NCBI RefSeq assembly: GCF_965638725.1
Contig: NC_134950.1
Span: 138,933,636-138,997,635 of the forward strand
Reading direction: 5' to 3'
DNA from: Aptenodytes patagonicus
Lineage: Eukaryota > Chordata > Aves > Sphenisciformes > Spheniscidae
Length of the DNA: 64,000 nt
In this document: positions 48,621 through 62,254 of the stretch, in pieces
How the letters are laid out: every line of letters starts with the position of its first letter
How positions within the stretch are numbered: the first letter of the stretch is position 1
The notes under the pieces: model-generated
Database searches by the model: none
Told to the model about the DNA's origin: nothing
What the model saw: the letters and a program-made list of their open reading frames with translations, nothing else
Made by a program: the position numbers and the translations under genes

Positions 48621-50525
48621 CGGGTTTTATGGGCTATCCGGCAGGGAAGCAAGATAAAGGAAAAGGAGCGAGAGGTATTTCCAAAGCGTTCGCTTTCTTA
48701 ACTCACTCTGCCGCTGTGAGCCGGGGAGGTGTCTGGGCTGCTTTTCAAATGCAATAAAAACCTCTGAATTTTGTTCCCGCTGTTTAGTTTTACTTCCTGC
48801 TGCAGCACTTACCTGCTTAACACCTCCAGCAAAAGTAAACAAATCAGCTCATAATTTACCTATGATCTCTGCTCTAACTTGCCTTTTTATATCTAGTCTT
48901 TTCCTGCTGAGTTTTATGTATATATGTCAGATACATGGGGATCTGGAAACCTTTTGCTGACTTTATCTGTTCCCTCCCCTGCCCGCCTCCTTAAAATGAA
49001 AGAAATCCAAATAGAGACACACACATACACACACCAACCCACCCACAACGATTCGATAAAAATAGCGTCATCCCTGGAAAGCGAAGGCACAAAGTGACAC
49101 CGATACCTTTCAGCTAAGCCAGGTGTGTCAGCTCCTCTGAATGCTGAGGGTTTAAGCGCACAGGAAACATCTCATCATTACGAGATTACTGGAGCAGCCC
49201 AGTAGGTATTCATCGTCAATGAGCTGTCACCGGAGAAAAGCTGAGCCAGGAAAGACATAAAAACAGAAGGAGAGACAGACTCAAATCTGTGACCAGCTGC
49301 TTCCAGGTACATTCCTGAGTGCAGCTGCAGGAAGGCAAGCTCGAATCTTTTCTGCAAGGCAGGAGAACAGCCTTGTAAACAGCCCCTCGGATCAGCCTGC
49401 AGATTTACAGTCCCTCTGACTGCCCATCCTGAGACACAGGGGGACAGGGTGAAGTAATCTTAACTCAGTGTCTCTGTTCAGAACTCGCTTCCAAAAACCC
49501 AAGGAAAAACAGAAGCAGCCTGTAGCTGTGATACGCAGATGTACCTTCAAAGCCTTTTATGATTCACTCTAAAATGTTTCTAGTAATTACTTCTATTTTA
49601 AAGGCGTTAGTTAATTGCATTGTGTGTAGAATCTGTGCCGTAATTGTCCTTCAGAAAGAGGGAGAGCATAGCCAGTAAAGATTGCTTATTAAAATTAAGC
49701 GCACTGTGGGCGTTTATTTCAAAGTGTAATTACTGAAATAAACAGTTGTGTTTATTGCAGGGTGCAGAGCTGCACATACAGACGGGTACAAACATGCCTG
49801 TATGAGAAGCTCTGCACGTTGATTCCACGTCAGTTGCCCGAGAGAATTTGCAGGATCCTCTGTGTTACATATAATATAAAGACTACTACAGATACAAAGA
49901 TGGTGTTACCCTGAAGGCAAAATGACCACTCTGAAATCGTTACTGCTAATCATTCAAACTTTGCATGCAGAACACCATTCCCTGGTAACTTCAGCTGTTA
50001 TCACTTCTGTAGTATCTGCGTTCAGAGCAGCAGCGCTCATGGGAGACTCAGTCCGCTGCAACCGTGGAATGAGAAGAAACACACTAGTTGAAATTCATTT
50101 AAAAGCACATAAACAGTTTCCAAAGCACTATTTTCCCCCTTGCTAATGATCCAACATAATTGTTGTAAACATCACAGAGCAGATTCCCTAGACTGAGAAC
50201 AAGCAGGAAACGTTTCTTCCCTTGGGGCACTTTTTCTCTTCTAAAAGGTATGTCCCTGAGAAGAAGAATAGAGAATAAAATTGCCTCTTCTACCACAACT
50301 GCTGAAGTGCGTATCATTATGATTTCTTTATGCTGTGTTAATACCCAGAGATACCATCAGTGCTCGAGGCCCTTGTGTTGGGGGACACAACAGTAAAGAG
50401 ATGTCCTGTAAAGATTACAGCCTACTTTAACTTCTGCAAAACATAGCTTGTTAATGTGAAAAAGACTGGTTAAGGAAATCTCTCCATTCTGAATCTCAGT
50501 GTTTATTATTCTGTGCATTCTGCAG
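48292..50525 (+). other. SOSTDC1 intron 1
   Basis: 2,234-bp GT-AG intron. The first 350 bases are GC-rich with a GGC run near 48330-48355 and form the second CpG-rich patch of the window. The rest is ordinary AT-rich intron with a short CA-rich stretch near 49018. Confidence 0.9.
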
Positions 50526-50941
50526 ATCGTGTTCAAGTTGGCTGTCGGGAACTGAGATCCACCAAGTACATTTCAGATGGCCAGTGCACCAGCATCAATC
50601 CACTGAAGGAGCTGGTGTGTGCTGGTGAATGCCTCCCTTTGCCACTGCTCCCCAACTGGATTGGAGGAGGTTATGGAACCAAGTACTGGAGCAGGCGGAG
50701 CTCGCAAGAGTGGAGATGTGTCAATGACAAAACTCGCACCCAGAGGATCCAGCTTCAGTGCCAGGATGGAAGTATAAGAACCTACAAAATAACTGTGGTC
50801 ACGGCCTGCAAGTGCAAGCGATACACCAGGCAGCACAATGAGTCCAGCCACAACTTTGAGGGAACCTCTCAAGCAAAACCTATCCAGCATCACAAAGAGA
50901 GGAAAAGAGCCAGTAAATCCAGCAAACATAGTACAAGTTAG
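50526..50941 (+). CDS. SOSTDC1: SOSTDC1 exon 2 (cystine-knot domain)
   Basis: The acceptor is TGCATTCTGCAG. It encodes residues 69-206. The C-terminal cystine-knot domain runs from about residue 75 to 170, with eight Cys at 75, 89, 100, 104, 133, 147, 163 and 165. The knot core CAGEC is at 100-104, and ACKCKRY closes the domain at 162-168. The loop motif LPNWIGGGYGTKYWSRR is the sclerostin-family finger. A second sequon, NES, is at 173-175. The tail is basic, rich in Lys, Arg and Ser, and likely binds heparan sulfate. The stop codon TAG is at 50939-50941. All key cysteines are intact, so the gene looks functional. Confidence 0.99.
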
Positions 50942-51860
50942 AAGTCAGACATTCTCTCCTCTCTCATCTCCCTCTCCTCCTGCCAAAATTGAACTCAGCT
51001 GTAACCATTTGCTTTACCGTTCTGACTGCTTAAAGACAAGTCTGCCATTGCTGTGTTCTCAGTTGACACTACACGCTTACTGCTTTGACCAAAATCAAAA
51101 GGGGCATTCCCAGCATATGGACCTTTTGGGTGATTTTCCAAATGCTCAAGATGGGGAATAACACAAGCCTTCCAAACCCACACCATAAACTTTTACATTT
51201 TCTCCAGCCATGGAGACAAAGAAAATTTGCCATGAATATTCACAGAAGTCTATTTTGTAAAAAGATGTTTTGTTGTGTGTTTTAATGAGAACAGTTAATT
51301 ATCACATCTATTGCCTTCTATATCATGTTTTATGAACTTCTAACAGCAGCTTAAAAATACAACACCTAGTATCTGCTTTCAGATTCATTCTAAAAAAAAT
51401 GCCTTGCATGCTGACCTTTCTCTTATCTCAGTATACCAAAAATTAAAATATGCATGGCAGCAATCAAAAAGTAAAGCTGAACAAACTATTTATTTGTTGT
51501 TGTAATTATTTAATGAGCTTTTATGTGTGTTATTTCCCTCCAAAATGTTCTTATGTTTATAGCTTTTCTCACGTATCAAAGTATTTTCCTATGATTTGTG
51601 GCTGGATTAGAACATACATTTTGTAGATAATGTAAAATAGACATTTTAGCATTCTTGGTATATATTTTTTCATTTTGAACATTCATAGACTTAGGTGTTA
51701 TTTTGAAGTAGCAACATAAAAATTGTTTTTTTCATTCTCCACTGTATTATTTTTCTTTAAAAGTGTGCAATCAAAAGACAGATATGATGACTTCCTTTCA
51801 AATTCATTGGTTTGTTTTTGGGTTTTTTACAAAAATAAACACTGCTAAAAAACTGTATTG
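50942..51860 (+). other. SOSTDC1 3' UTR (probable)
   Basis: AT-rich sequence following the stop codon. Length is inferred from the first good AATAAA at 51834-51839. Several ATTTA words could affect mRNA stability. Confidence 0.55.
51834..51839 (+). terminator. candidate polyadenylation signal of SOSTDC1
   Basis: AATAAA about 890 bases after the stop codon. I saw no earlier canonical hexamer in the 3' UTR. Confidence 0.5.
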
Positions 51861-54800
51861 TCTGGCTCTATATATTGAAATGCACACATTTTATTCAGTC
51901 ACAACATTTAATCTCAAAAAGTGGGAGGACATTATTTGGTTAAAAAAATCTGTCCATGATATTTAACATTAAAATAATCTTTCTGTGGATTCTTTTTGGA
52001 TGTAAAAATCTTAGGTGGCCATTTAACAGATGGTGCTTATTAATGGTCCAAGCCAGGTTCTTGTTTAACAATTCTCAAGTTGTACGTTGCAGAAGAAGTG
52101 TATATTTGGGAAGTTTTACAGGCTAGTAAGACACCACAATTTTTTTTCTTTTCATTAGTGATGATCAAGTCAAAGACTAACGGTAAAAATAACATGCAGT
52201 TTCATCTTTCCCATAGAGCCAATAGAGTCCTGCACATTATCCACAAATTCTTATAGAATGTATCAGGAAATATATAGTAAGTGATCTACCTTTCAACGCA
52301 TAGTCCATGAATCACCTCTTCTTAATCTTTCAAACTATACTGAAAAACTATGGGCCAGGTTTCATCATGGGATTCTGCTGTTCTTAAAGCATTAACTTTT
52401 ACCACTCATTTGCACCCAAAGAAAAGATTACACAAGAAGAAAGTAATGAAAAGTCTTGCCTGATAAGGTCTCACACAAGCTCTCTTTGACCTTCTCTTTA
52501 TCTCATTCCATTTTGCATTTTAATCCCAAAAGATTCATCATTAAGTTCTTGGCAGAGATCTTCCTTGGCCGTTACTGTAGAACTGTTTGAAATTCACTGC
52601 TACTGCTTGACTTACCGAATCCTAAATTTTATTGGCAAAATCTAATGATTTTTCCTCAAAGCTACGTTCAAGAATTCTCTTTAAAATCTGCTATATTTAA
52701 GAAAGAGATATACCTTTTTTTTTTCAATTTTAACTGATCTACATGGTGGCACAGTTAAAAACCATTGCATTAATGACCTACTTGTTTCAAGTTCAGTTCT
52801 GTGACCGTGCAAAGATCAGAATGATGAGATCAGAGACCATTTATACTTAAATTCTCTGATCTTAAAGGTGCTTCTTTTAAGCCTAAGAGGATAGATGATG
52901 AATAAAGGAGTTAGCAGGGAGAGAGGTGACATGACGTTGCTCCTAGGCATGTCAGTCCAGTGGACCTACAGGTATCCTAGTTTTTTATTTTAACAGACAT
53001 TATAGTCTCACTCAATCCATTTTATGAAGGAAAGATTATTCCCAAATGCCAAACATCTATCCATTTTTAAATTGTTCTCCAGCTACTTTTTCAAGATGAT
53101 AAAGGACAAAAGATTGAGATAATGGACCAAAATTTAACCAAAATTATTTTCAAAGCCAATAGTCACTATGCATCAGTAAAGTTGCCCTGCCTGTTCTGTG
53201 TTTGACTCCCAGAAATAAGAATGGCGAAAAAACCCACACATCTTGCTCATGACTCTTCTACAGTCAGTGAGGTTTGACTGTAGGAACAATATGCACATTT
53301 TATAAGAGTTTGCATTTAGCAATAGACGTAATTTGTCTTTTCACGCAGAACTACCTGAAGGGGACTAATATGACACACTTCCGTCAAGATGACTTCATGA
53401 AATTTTGCTGGACATGCTATAGAAAGACCATGGGGCCCATCTCTAAGTCTGGCATATTTGAGGGAACATGAGGGAAGGCAGTACGAGCTTTGTCCCTCAG
53501 CAGCGACTTAACTTTGAAGTGCCACCTGAGTTAGCTATGGTCTCTTCTTTGGCCATGACTTCGGCCTTTTGTGAGGGAGATCTGCAGGAAAGCAGTTTTA
53601 GAAATATGTTAATCTTGAATTTTCTTAAGGAATAATGTTACCCTCTGTGACTCATCTCCTAGCTCTGAATGCTTCAACCTGGCCTATACAATCTGCCTTC
53701 TGTTTCATCCTCTTACATGTGAACTCACAGGGGTCCGTCCAAGGATCCAGACGAAAGGCATCATATGAGTACATCCAACTAGTTTTTTCTATATGGAGAG
53801 TCTCCAACATGTAAAGTTGCAGTGGGTAGGATACGGGCCATTGCTCTTGTATCTACAGTGGAGAATCTTGCCAAAGTTTCTCAAAGATTCAATTAAAAGA
53901 ATAGTACTGCTTAAACTGAAATAATTTTAAGTATGATACATCTTCTTATGTCTGTTTCAGAGTTAAAAAGGAAAGACAAACATGCTAGAATTTTCTTCAT
54001 TTTCCCCTGAAATATTAAGCCAAATAGATACAAGAAGCATGTAAATGTTTTGAAAAAGTATAATGTAGAGGCAGATCAGATGATAAGTTTTTACACAAAT
54101 TGGACCACTAAGTAGTCTAGATTACACTAAGAATATATAGAAGTTGACTTTCTTAATAATATCTTATCGTATGGGCAGATCACTAAGTCCAGGGGCTTCT
54201 TAAAAAGCATTTCAAACACCTTAAAAAGAACCTAATAATTTTATAAATTCTCACACTTGCTTCTTTAGAAAACTAAAAGCGAATAAATTAGAAATAATCT
54301 GTTAATCTGCCATCATTATTTCATTACTTTCGAGTCGATGAAAACTGCCCCCAGCTAAGAGGTAAATTGTTTTATAATGAATGGAAATCAATTTTCCTTA
54401 GACATCACTAGAAAGGAACTTAGCCAGATGCTGATTGTTTTGATAGCATGGTAGCACTCAGAGGCACACTTCATAGAGGCAGTGGTAGATAGTATGTGTC
54501 ATTAAGACATGATCAACTGCAGAAGTCAGAAGGGCCTGACACTTGCAGTCTAGACTAGAAAGGCCCTTTGAGATGTTTGTTTATTCAGTTTTTTAGTAAT
54601 AGTAACAAATCTGTTGCTCTCTCCTTTCCAGCAGCCTTGGAATCAAAACCACCCAATCCACGTTCAGTCATTTGTTTGGAAATAAAGCAGACATTTGAAT
54701 AACACCCTTCAAAATACCTAACAGATTTCTGCTAGTAAATCACTGTAGTCCTCCTAACCTTGACCTTTATATCCTTCCTGGAGAAGTACAGCATTAATCA

Positions 54801-57800
54801 AGAAAGGACTGTTCAACACATTCCACTGTGAGAGTCTTGTTGCTACAGTATTAACCTGGAGGTGTTCAGTGGAAAATTATAAGGAATCCTTAGTGTTGGA
54901 AGGTATCCTATTCTCATGATGCATTTCCCTTCCCGTAGGCCAGGCAAGGGGCTTTGATTTTAAGTTCATTGACATACATATAAACATCGCTCCAGGCTAA
55001 AACTGAAAATTCGCTAGAGATTTATGAGTTAAGCAGACATTCTGTCACTGGATTTGTTAATTTTGCCTGAACGTCGCCCCCACAACAAAAAGCCTGCCCA
55101 TGCATCTTTCTGAAAGACATCCAGCCTTTCAGCTCACTGATTGTATGAGTTATGTGGACTGACACACTAGAAAAGTGTGATTTACAAGTGATATTGCCTA
55201 CCACCAAGTTAATATTCAAACATCTACCTTCCTCAGTACTTCCATGACAAGAAAATACGCTTCATTCTTAATTAATGCTCATCAAACTACATGCCATGAA
55301 AATAACTAGTCTCTACTAATTGCTGAGAAAAATCTCTACAAACACTGGACTGTAACTCCATTTCGGGAGTTTGTTTTTTCTTAACTTACTTTGGTTTGAC
55401 AACCTATTATAGTGAATGAGGCAGTGTTACATTACCTAGCTGGAGTTCAGGCCTTCTTAATGCCTCTGTACAACCACAAAGAAATACAGAGAATATCTTA
55501 ATATAAATGAAAATCAGGACCACTGACTTTAATAGGGCTGTTTGTAGAATATGGTACTTCATGAACGTAAAGGAAAATAAAAAAATTCACCTCCCTGGAA
55601 AAGAGGCCTAAATCAGAATACACTGCAACAACAATATAGTTCTGTTTACTAAACCCCAAAGACAGCTGCTGTCAAAAAGTGACCTTTGTTACCATCTACT
55701 TAAATAAAAAATACTAAATCACCTAAAAATGTTTCCTTGAACACTTTGTCTATTTCTTGTCCCCTGCCCTATTTTAGTAGTTGTACAATAGTGTATTATT
55801 GTCTCATTTTTTAAACCCTTAGCTGTTTTGAACTATACTTACTACAGCACACTTGCTTTTTGATACAGAAATATTTTGTCTCTTTTTAGAATGACTGGAT
55901 GCATCATTTTTTAATTTTGACTACTGAGAGGAAAAGTCATGCTCTGACTTGACCTAGGAGTTCCACATTTGATTTTTTTTGTTAGCCCCAGTGAGAAGTG
56001 ACTGAGTGAGGAAATTGCAAAGAAACTTAGCAAAAGCATAAACCAGCCTGTAAAGTCTGATGCTTTGGTGGGCTAAAGAAGGGCTAACCAGACGCATTAA
56101 TTAAAGTTCTTTTATACGAAACAGTGGAGAGTTGAGGGAGAGGGCCTAAGGAGAAAAGTACTTGTCGAGCCCTACCACAAAAACAGCGCTGAGAAATGGA
56201 GGGACTATGCAGAGCTTTAAAACAGACTCTGTAGCACAAAGACTTTGTTTTAATTGCAGCTGAAGCAAGTTTAAACATCTGTTGCTTGTTAGATTATTAT
56301 TTTATTTATTTACTTATTTATCCATTCATTTATTTTTGGGATGGGTTGAAGAAAGCTCTTTTAGATTCCCTATGGCCATTAAGCTGGGATGGAGAACAGA
56401 GGTCCGAGTGTTTCTAAAATGTAAAGCTGCAAAAATTCTGGTTTTAGCAAGGATCACTTGCTTTCCCCCCCCCCCCAATGAAAAAGCCTGCTAAAACTTT
56501 TGCTTTTGTACATCTTTATTGCAATTTTTAGAACGGTGGCCAGAACAGCTTATAGCAGTGGGGAACAGGTTGTATCACTGCACTGCAACTTTTGTTTTCA
56601 GATATTGAAATGTCTGAATCTGGGTGTGTCTAGAAGAGGAGAAAGAACAGAAAATGCATCAAAAAAATGTAACAAAATGACATGTGGAGGACAGCATGTG
56701 CTGCATGTCCTTCATTTTCTTCTGATCATCACAGCTTTTCATGAGACTTCAAAACGCTTGTTCTGTCTGCAGATTGCCAAGCCAAACATTAGCCAATGCA
56801 CATGCTACCCTTGGGATTTAATAGACTGCCAAGTCTAAATTCACATGGTAGATAACCATTTCTGACTGTCTCTGTGTCTTCTCTTCCCATGCAAAGGGAA
56901 GAATGCACAGCACAGTGTGTCTGTACCACCCACACATTCCATACAGAACCAGGGTAAGTCAGGGAGACTTCAGAATCTGACATCTTCACAGAAACTCATG
57001 TTTCACTGCATTGGTCATATCTTCTGGTGGGTGACCACAGCCGCCTCTTTCTGAGGAGAAAGAATACTGCCTAAGCTGAAAAGGTTCACATACAGGTTTC
57101 TTAGAAAGCTATCAGTCTACCACATACCTGGACTTCCTTGTTGAAGAATTTGGCTCAAAATCCTGCTTACAACCTACATAAAATCTATCAGTAGATTCCC
57201 TCTCAGTGTTACCCTTATAAAATTACAGTAATCTGATTTTGTGAACAAGACCATTAAGAATACAGGCAGCGAGTTATCCACAAAACCTCTTCTGGGTGCT
57301 CTGCAACTATTGTCCCCGTATTTTCTTTTGAACTTTTTGTAATCAGTTATGAATCTTGACACTTCTGCCAGAAGAAAATGTTTGCAACATCCTTTTCCAA
57401 GAATAAAGTAAATATGAAGACTGATTTCCATTTTTATTTGCTTAATTAAATACTTCTTTGCATACTTCTTCCACAAAAACCCTCATTAGACAGACCATTC
57501 AAGCCACTGTCTGAATCTTAAGAATGCAGTACTTTGTGGTACTCTTTATCTACTCAAATACTGCAGCCCCTTGCAAATCTGCCTGCTTCTGTCCTCCACT
57601 TTGACACTTCTGGCTCTGACAAAATCTAAATCCTCTTTCCCATGGTGTCTCAATGACCAAGCTCTTTTCTTTCCAGTAGTTAGGTTACTCGTCCCACAAT
57701 TCTGTTCCTCCACACACAAAAAAAAAAACCAAAAAAGGATGCATTACTTAATCCATTTTCAGGTGTTCAGTACTGAAGAAAAAAATGTATATGGAAACAC

Positions 57801-60800
57801 AAGTGTACTGGCACAGGTAAGTGTCAGGAAGAATTTTTAAAGTAAGATGAGTTGGACTGCATTACTCAGAAAAACAGTAACAGGATACAGAGTATTCTTC
57901 ATTAAGTAGTTGGTTTGCATCCAGCTAGATTAGTATGTTGGAAAATGGTTAACCTTTGATGGTTGCTCCGTGGTATATGTTAAACAGGCGGAGTCTCTAT
58001 ATAACTGCTGGATGACAGGTAGCCACATTACTGCAGTTGGGAAAAATCTGTAACCTTGATCTTTCTAAAAACTGAACAGGAACAAAGGACTGACCCTTTC
58101 CAATCTGACATTTTCATGCTAGAACTGGACAAGCCAGCAAAGGATGAGGCAAAGGATTAGGACAGGACTACCGTTTTTAGGGACTATCATCCTGCAGGTT
58201 TTGTTCACTATAAAGCAACTGTTTAGAAAGAGAAAAAAGATTCACAAACCTTTCCAGAACGCAGGCTGCATTTTAAAGCACTTCCTTTACAAACCGCCAA
58301 AAAGGTTAGAACATAACACTAAAAATTCAAAAGAAGAGGAGAAAAATGAACCAGCTCCACGATTGTTTTGTCTGATGTGTACCATACAAATTCACAACGA
58401 AGGCAAAGTCCAATTTTTGTGTGGGACAGTATTTTGTCTTACCTGCTGCAATGTCAGTCCCTGATGGTATAGCTAGGACCAGTCTTCATTTGTTAAGTAA
58501 AATCTTACACGGATGGAATCCCTCCTATATGAACTCTGGCAAACTGCGTTCATCTACGTCCTTCAGACACGGGACTAATGAATAACATTCCTGGCATTCT
58601 AAGGGTAAGGACCATTATTAACATGACAAAAGATGCAGAAGCAATACTTTCAGTGTAGTAATAAATAGTAAAGCTTGTACTCCTATTCATACCAAATCTG
58701 CAAATTTTCATTGGTGTTACCTGATTCTCTCCATCACTTTCAGTTTGGTGAATCGTTTCACATTCCTTCACAGACATTCCACGGAGATAACACAGAACAT
58801 GATAAAGCAATAAAACACGGCATGATAATATGCACACACCAAAATTAAAACAAACAAAGATTTAGAGCAGTGAAAATCCCAACTCTATTCCAAATCTAAC
58901 TTCAGCTCTTAAGTATTCTCTAATGTTTCACTACATCATTCTGTATCACTGACATCTGTGGCTTAATACCACATATTTAACCAGTTCATAGACTATCTCT
59001 GCTTTGAATCATTTTGGGAAAAGGAAACTACCATTAGTCTTTCCTCAGAGGTAACTGTTTCTCCAGTCACAACTGGACACCTGTCAAAAAAGAATAAATT
59101 AAACATTTCTTTTTCTACTGAGATGATAGGGCACTGTCCTAGTGGCTGGTGCCTGCTGTTAAGTCACAGCGGAAAACATCCTCTGGGATTTCCGTCCCTC
59201 AGCTTCCACGTCTTAAATCTTTGTTAGGGTCACCATACAATGCACTCTGACAGTTGAACACCCTAAAACAGAATTCCTATAAACCAGCACAATAAATGGT
59301 GACGTTAAAGCTGAGCAGATAGGCCTACCCAACCTTGGCACTACTTAACATCTGACGAATGTACCTAGAACCTACGAAGACCCTCCCAGAGCCAAGTGTT
59401 TAAGGCTAGTCAACCATTTCTAATGAAAAACTGCATGAGGCCTCCACCTCATCACCTACTTGCCAAAGCACTCCCCAAAGCAGATGACTTTCTTCTTTAA
59501 CCTTTCTGAATTTCACAAAAACTCCTGCAGTCAGGGACTCTTACTCTCACGAATTATTGGATTAGATACTATGGGGTAATTCTCTTATCTTTAAATTCTT
59601 TTACTATGTGTACATAAAATACTCATTAGTTCTTGAACTAACCTTCCATACCCCAGAGAAATAGCCTAAAGGATTGAGTAGAGAACAGATAAACACTCCA
59701 GGGTGAATATAACATTTTAGGGTGAAGCTTTAAAATGCGTGTCAAACATCAAATGAAATCTCTGTCAATTTTTTCTCTTGCACTTGCACAGAACATAAGC
59801 AAGATGCTTCCTCTGTGTATCAAGTATTCATAGACTCTAGAAGAAATTTATCTACCAGAACCATGTAAAAGAATGCCAAAGGTGTGATGTAAAACACACG
59901 TGATACAACAGGTGAAACTCAACATATGTTTTTCAACACTTACCTACAATGATGTGCAAGTATGAATACACTCCATTGTGTTCAGAGACCACATTTCCTT
60001 TACACTTGTAGCATTTACATTCTCTATTTACGCTTCAACTATTAACAAACTAAAAATCATGGAACACTTCTACCTCATTAACTAAAATTTATAGCTTGTT
60101 ACACCATTTTGTCAAAAATCAAAACCATACATCAGAAATATTTTGCAGAACTGCATATGAAGGTAATAGCACTTAGAATTCCGCCTTAGGGATCTGATCT
60201 GTAGGTGATTCTATGCACACTGTATATTAGGCATGTAAGCACTCTTTGATATTTGATAGTCAACTATTTACATCATTTAAGTTATGCATGTGCATAACTC
60301 CCTTGCTGAATACATGCTGTTTTCATCTCAGTTCCACATAGCAATAGGAGCAAATCAATAGCACAACACTTTATGTATAAAGTATTCCACACATTTACAG
60401 CATCTTTCATCAAAGAATCTCAGAGCAAGAAATAACCCTTTGCAATCATATTTGTAAAAATACAAACATAAAAATATGCTAATATGAAATAAGATAAGAT
60501 TTCCCCGAAGGTGTTAATTATGATTTGGAGGGAAAATAGTTTTGCCTTTTTCAGCATTCCACTATCCATTATACTGCCTCAAGCTATATGTTCCCTAGGA
60601 CATGATACTGATTTGGGAACCACTGTCACCACAGAGCAAATACTCTGAGGCAGCTGCTGTGCAACAAAGACTGAAACAGCGAAGATGTAAGTCAGTCCAA
60701 AAGGACTACGTGGAGGGTCGATTAGGTCTCAGTCGCAGGCAACAAGTAAAAGATTGTGAAAAGCGTGAAAGAAAACTGCACATGATTATTTTTTCTAGTG

Positions 60801-62254
60801 ATCAATCAGAACTGAAATAAAATATCTGAAACAAAATGCCTACCCAGACTATGCTTTCTCAATTTTTTTTTCATATATAGATGCAGAAATGATGATGAAG
60901 CCTAAGACTTTGAGATCTCGTGTAAACTGCTACAAATGGCAACAGACATGCAAGATAAAACCTGAAATACAGTCCTTTTGGGGACTTTCTAATCTCTCTA
61001 GATATGCAAAGTACCTGTGTCTGTCTCTGTAAACAGTGACTTCAACGATTAGAGATTGTTATTGGTGACTTAAAGCCAAGACTGCTATTCTACTTGAACA
61101 GAAAAAGTCTCTAAAGAGAACTGACATTCCACTTGCTTACTTACAGCTCTGGATGTTCATTTTATGGCTTGCCACCACTGAAGTAATAACTTATATATCT
61201 GGATAAAATTAGTGAAATACAATCCTGCAAACACAAGGTTCTGGCTAAAAGCCTTGTCACTGCTCAGAATGCTGAACGCTGCAGATACCATGTTAGCTGC
61301 AAGAATGGCTCTCAGATTTTAAGTATTTCTAGCTTTATGTTGTCTTTTATAGATCGTGCACTTCCATGGTAGGAAGTATTGTAGTTTTTTTAATTTTGCT
61401 TTTACAATTCACTTTAATTTGCAAAATGTTCCTTGATTACATGCATTTCCCTTTGAAACACGTAACAGTGAACCTTGCTGCTGGTCAAGAAAAGGTAAAT
61501 TCATCTTATTTTGCCTGCATTAAAAACAAAATGCTTCAAGAGCTTAGAAATTACTTTGAAAAAGGGACAGACAATTTCTCAGTTTATTTATACCACATCT
61601 ACAGAACACTCAATCACAATTTTAAATTAAGAAATTTTACTCTTTTACTCAATTTTCACAAAAACTTTTCAGTACGATTTCTACCACTCCAATAACTTAA
61701 TGCTCTCTGGAAACACTATTATGAGTTTCAGTCATAGAAACAGATGAATTTTTTTTCCCAGCAGTTAAATTTCCAGGTGAATTTCACTTCTGTAATTTGA
61801 TTCCAATTTGTACATATCTTCTTCCTTCAATAAAAAAGAAAAAAACATATGATTGGCATATTTACTGCATAATTGCAAACTACTACTGTGGTTTCAGATG
61901 TTATACCCCTGCACAGAAATGATGGATTAGCCTGCTCTTTACTTGCTTTGAGGCAAAAATGTTGCCTCTATCCCTCTTTATCCAATTAAAAACCATGTAA
62001 AATTGTTCTCCCAATATGTCTGAATTTACTTTTTACCCCACTTCAAATGTTTATATAGGAGCATGCACATATATGCACAATAACCAAATTATTTGATTGA
62101 TTCAACAAAAAATGCAAAATGGAATGGAACTGAAGCGAATTACGTATTCACAAAATGCCACTGTGTTTCATTGCATGTTACTATCAAATGAATATTAAAA
62201 AAATGTAAACCTGAAAATCCCAATTTTCTTAACTCATGCTAAGACACAGCATAA
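51861..62254. other. intergenic DNA downstream of SOSTDC1
   Basis: AT-rich, with no gene recognised. It contains a 12-base C run at 56465-56476 and a (TTTA)-rich stretch near 56290-56335. A faint ancient repeat remnant near 55.51 kb includes GACCACTGACTTTAATAGGG. CRPPA is expected further right by synteny. Confidence 0.6.

Noticed and set aside
48087-48701. 204-codon open frame continuing SOSTDC1 exon 1
   Set aside because: It reads through a strong GTGAGT donor into GC-rich intron. The exon 1 to exon 2 join gives exactly the known 206-residue protein.
56465-56476. 12-base poly(C) run
   Set aside because: A simple homopolymer with no associated feature. Its length may also be a sequencing artefact.
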